Origin: CAYNEL01 sp964396225
GTDB lineage: Bacteria; Patescibacteriota; Minisyncoccia; Moranbacterales; UBA1568
Direction of reading: 5' to 3'
Assembly: GCA_964396225.1 (NCBI GenBank)
Contig: CAYNEL010000043.1
Location: forward strand, 1-6,530
DNA length: 6,530 nt
Part shown: piece after piece, positions 3,926 to 6,530 of the stretch
Layout of the letters: every line of letters starts with the position of its first letter
How positions within the stretch are numbered: the stretch's first letter is position 1
Made by a program: the position numbers and the translations under genes
Notes under the pieces: generated by a model
What the model saw: the letters and a program-made list of their open reading frames with translations, nothing else
The model's database searches: none
What the model was told of the DNA's origin: nothing

Positions 3926-6530
3926 ATGCCGAAAAAGAACTCGATCGTCGTCGAGGGAGCCCGGGTGAACAATCTAAAGAACGTGAGCGTCGAGATCCCG
4001 CGCGAGAGCCTGGTCGTCTTCACCGGTCTCTCCGGCTCAGGCAAGTCCTCGCTCGCCTTCGATACGGTCTATGCCGAGGCCAACCGCCGCTATATGGAGT
4101 CCCTCTCCTCCTATGCCCGGCAGTTCCTGGACGATCTCGGCAAGCCGGACGTGGACGCGGTACGTCACCTGTCGCCCGCCATCGCTATCGACCAGAAGAG
4201 CGTCAGCCGCAGCCCGCGCTCGACGGTCGGGACGCTTACCGAAGTGTATGACTACCTGCGCGTCCTCTATACCCGGGCGGGGGAGCCGCACTGTCCGAAA
4301 TGCGGCCAGGTCCTCCGACGTAAAAGTACCGCTTCCATCCTTGAGGAGGTTCTCAACTTTCCGGACGGCACCCATGTCACGTTCCTGGCCAGACTCGACC
4401 ACACCCTGCGCAAGACGGAGAAGGAAGCCCTGAAGCAGGTGGAACAGTGGGGCTATGCCCGGGTGCGTTTCCACAACCAGCTTATGACCGTGGCCGAGGC
4501 CCTGCCGCATGCTTCCGATATGCTTCTCTCGGAGCTCGATGTGGTGGTGGATCGGGTCGCCTTCGACCGGACCAAGCCGGACCGTGAACGCATCCTCGAT
4601 TCTCTCGAGACGGCCTTCAAGCTCGGAAGGGGGACGCTCACCCTCCTCCTCAACCAGCACGAGGAGCGGTGGTTCAGCCGCGAATATCGTTGCGAAAACT
4701 GCGACCTCCGTCTGCCCGAGCTTTCGCCCAACCTTTTTTCCTTCAACAGTCCCGAAGGGGCCTGCGGCGAGTGCGGCGGCCTCGGGGTGAAGCTCGAGTT
4801 TGACCGCGACCTCGTCATTCCCAACCAGAATCTGTCGCTCCGCGAGGGCGCCATCCGTCCCTGGAGCAAGACGGGTGAATGTCGGGGACCGGGCAATGGC
4901 CATATGGAGACGCTCCGCGTGCTCGCCGGTAAGCACAAATTCTCCATGGACGTGCCGGTCAAGAAACTTTCCAAGAAACACCTCGACCTCATCTTTGTCG
5001 GCGAGCCTGCCCATAAGGGAGAAGCAGGCTTTCCCGGCGTTATCGCCATACTTGAGGAGAAGTACCAGGAGACCAGGTCCGAGCACACCCGGAACGAGTT
5101 GGAACGCTATATGTGGAGGAGTGTCTGTCCGACCTGCCAGGGCAAACGCCTGAAACCCGAAAGCCTCTCGGTCCTCTTCGAGGGGCGCTCCATCCACGAC
5201 GTGGCCAGCTTGCCCGTTTCCGATCTGCGGGATTTCCTGAAAGGCGTGGCCCGCCGCCGGATGGATCCGGGAGTGGAACGCGTGGTGGTGCCGCTGTGCG
5301 CCGAGATGGAGGCCCGTCTCGCCGCCGTCGAACAGGTAGGGCTTGGCTATCTTGACCTTTCGCGGAGCGCCGAGACGTTGTCCGGTGGCGAGGCCCAGCG
5401 CATCCGCCTGGCCGTCCAGATGAAGTCGGACCTGACGGGCGTGCTCTACGTCCTCGACGAGCCTTCCGTGGGCCTCCACAGCCGCGACACCGCCAAACTC
5501 CTCTCCGCCCTGGAAAGCCTCAAGGAGAAAAACAATTCCCTCATCGTGGTGGAACACGATCCCTATATCATGAAGCGCGCCGACTGGATCATCGACCTCG
5601 GACCGGGGGCTGGTCGCGAGGGCGGCGAGCTCATCTTTTCGGGGACGCCCGAGCGACTCCTCCAATCCAAAACCATGACCGGACTCTTCCTTTCCGGCCG
5701 CGAGACGGTGAGCGATCCCAAACGCGCTCCGCGGCGGGGGAAGGATGCCCTGTCCATCATCGGTGCCCGGGAGCATAACCTGAAGAATGTGGACGTCTCC
5801 ATCCCCTTGGGCTGTTTCGTGGCCGTCTCCGGTGTCTCGGGTTCGGGCAAGTCCAGCCTGGTGCACGATATCCTGGCCCGTGCCCTCTCCAAGCACTTCT
5901 ATCAGGCCCGCGTCCAACCAGGCGCCCATACCCGTATCGACGGCGTCCGTCACATCGACAAGGTAGTGACCGTCACCCAGGATCCGATCGGCCGCACGCC
6001 GCGTTCCAACGCCGCCACCTACACCGGCATCTTCACTCCTATCCGCGAGCTGTTTGCCGGCACCGCCGAAGCCAAGAAAGCCCACTTCGACGGCAGCCAC
6101 TTCAGCTTCAATATGCGGGGCGGCCGGTGCGAGACCTGCCAGGGCGGGGGCTTGCGGAAGGTCGAGATGTACCTCCTCCCCGACCTCTATCTTCCTTGTG
6201 AGAACTGCCGGGGGACGCGTTACAGCGAGAAGACTCTGGCCATCGAATACCGCGGGATGAACATCGCCCAAGTACTCAACATGACCGTCACCGAGGCCCG
6301 GGCCTTCTTCTACGACCAGCCGGCCATCGAGGAGAAATTGCGCGTCATGGAAGAGGTGGGTCTTGGCTACCTCGTCTTGGGTCAGAGCGCCACCAACCTT
6401 TCTGGTGGCGAGGCCCAGCGCATCAAGCTGGCCGCCGAACTCTCGCGCAAATCCACTGGCCAGACCCTCTACATCCTCGACGAGCCGACCATCGGACTGC
6501 ATTTCGAGGACGTGCGTCGGCTGCTCCTCG
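3926..6530 (+). CDS. uvrA: UvrABC system protein A (3' end outside window)
   Basis: UvrA is the damage-sensing ATPase of nucleotide excision repair; its dimer finds lesions and loads UvrB. The frame is open from the ATG at 3926 to the last base (868 codons) with every family landmark. It has Walker A GLSGSGKSS (34-42), CPKCG (123-127), and a zinc module CENC (256-259) with CGEC (280-283). CPTC lies at 401-404, signature LSGGEAQRIRLA at 485-496 and Walker B YVLDEPSVGLH at 508-518. The second ATPase has Walker A GVSGSGKSS (636-644), zinc module CETC (735-738) with CENC (758-761), signature LSGGEAQRIKLA (825-836) and Walker B YILDEPTIGLH (849-859). Compared with the usual length of about 940, roughly 70 residues are missing. 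They include the final His-switch segment (VIEHN) and the C-terminal tail. No Shine-Dalgarno site stands out; GAGTGGA (3911-3917) is the nearest. The MPKKNSIVVEGARVNNLKNV start fits the family. Confidence 0.97.
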   Translation, partial: MPKKNSIVVEGARVNNLKNVSVEIPRESLVVFTGLSGSGKSSLAFDTVYAEANRRYMESLSSYARQFLDDLGKPDVDAVRHLSPAIAIDQKSVSRSPRSTVGTLTEVYDYLRVLYTRAGEPHCPKCGQVLRRKSTASILEEVLNFPDGTHVTFLARLDHTLRKTEKEALKQVEQWGYARVRFHNQLMTVAEALPHASDMLLSELDVVVDRVAFDRTKPDRERILDSLETAFKLGRGTLTLLLNQHEERWFSREYRCENCDLRLPELSPNLFSFNSPEGACGECGGLGVKLEFDRDLVIPNQNLSLREGAIRPWSKTGECRGPGNGHMETLRVLAGKHKFSMDVPVKKLSKKHLDLIFVGEPAHKGEAGFPGVIAILEEKYQETRSEHTRNELERYMWRSVCPTCQGKRLKPESLSVLFEGRSIHDVASLPVSDLRDFLKGVARRRMDPGVERVVVPLCAEMEARLAAVEQVGLGYLDLSRSAETLSGGEAQRIRLAVQMKSDLTGVLYVLDEPSVGLHSRDTAKLLSALESLKEKNNSLIVVEHDPYIMKRADWIIDLGPGAGREGGELIFSGTPERLLQSKTMTGLFLSGRETVSDPKRAPRRGKDALSIIGAREHNLKNVDVSIPLGCFVAVSGVSGSGKSSLVHDILARALSKHFYQARVQPGAHTRIDGVRHIDKVVTVTQDPIGRTPRSNAATYTGIFTPIRELFAGTAEAKKAHFDGSHFSFNMRGGRCETCQGGGLRKVEMYLLPDLYLPCENCRGTRYSEKTLAIEYRGMNIAQVLNMTVTEARAFFYDQPAIEEKLRVMEEVGLGYLVLGQSATNLSGGEAQRIKLAAELSRKSTGQTLYILDEPTIGLHFEDVRRLLL

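Noticed and set aside
4037..6502. 821-codon open frame on the minus strand across uvrA
   Set aside because: It lies fully antisense to a uvrA frame with every family motif. GC-rich third positions leave few stops on the opposite strand, and the translation has no recognisable domain.

Overview
The window is GC-rich bacterial DNA (roughly 60% GC or more by eye). It is densely coded on both strands and holds six recognisable genes or gene parts. No rRNA, tRNA, CRISPR array, insertion sequence or phage gene is visible, and no gap between genes exceeds about 120 bases. The gene set is nucleotide excision repair (UvrA, UvrC), protein repair (PIMT), a TraX-family membrane protein and two small lineage-type proteins. 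The UvrC is short and ends right after the RNase H-like nuclease domain. That feature, the compactness and the lack of clear Shine-Dalgarno sites would fit a Candidate Phyla Radiation/Patescibacteria genome. This assignment is an inference and is not firm.

Layout. Bases 1-70 are the last 22 codons of a uvrA-type gene. A TraX-family gene (107-811, plus strand) follows closely. A minus-strand block then reads from right to left: pcm (2441-1833), a small unrecognised charged protein (1767-1429), and a two-helix membrane protein carrying eight near-perfect acidic heptads (1393-869). It ends at an intrinsic terminator at 811-833, shared with the convergent traX gene. To the right, uvrC (2501-3805) diverges from pcm across a 59-base gap that holds a good sigma70-type promoter. 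uvrA (3926 to the window end, open) follows uvrC after 120 bases and has its own promoter, whose -35 box lies inside a 16-base near-perfect palindrome.

How the genes fit together. UvrA recognises DNA damage and loads UvrB (not present here), and UvrC makes the two incisions, so uvrC-uvrA is a repair pair. Pcm repairs isoaspartyl damage in proteins. The palindrome over the uvrA promoter suggests regulated, perhaps damage-inducible, expression.

The most unusual point is that the window starts with a uvrA 3' end and stops inside a uvrA that lacks about 48 codons before exactly such an end. Either two uvrA genes flank the block, or this is a circle of about 6.7 kb or a tandem repeat cut inside one uvrA. 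The window alone cannot decide between these.
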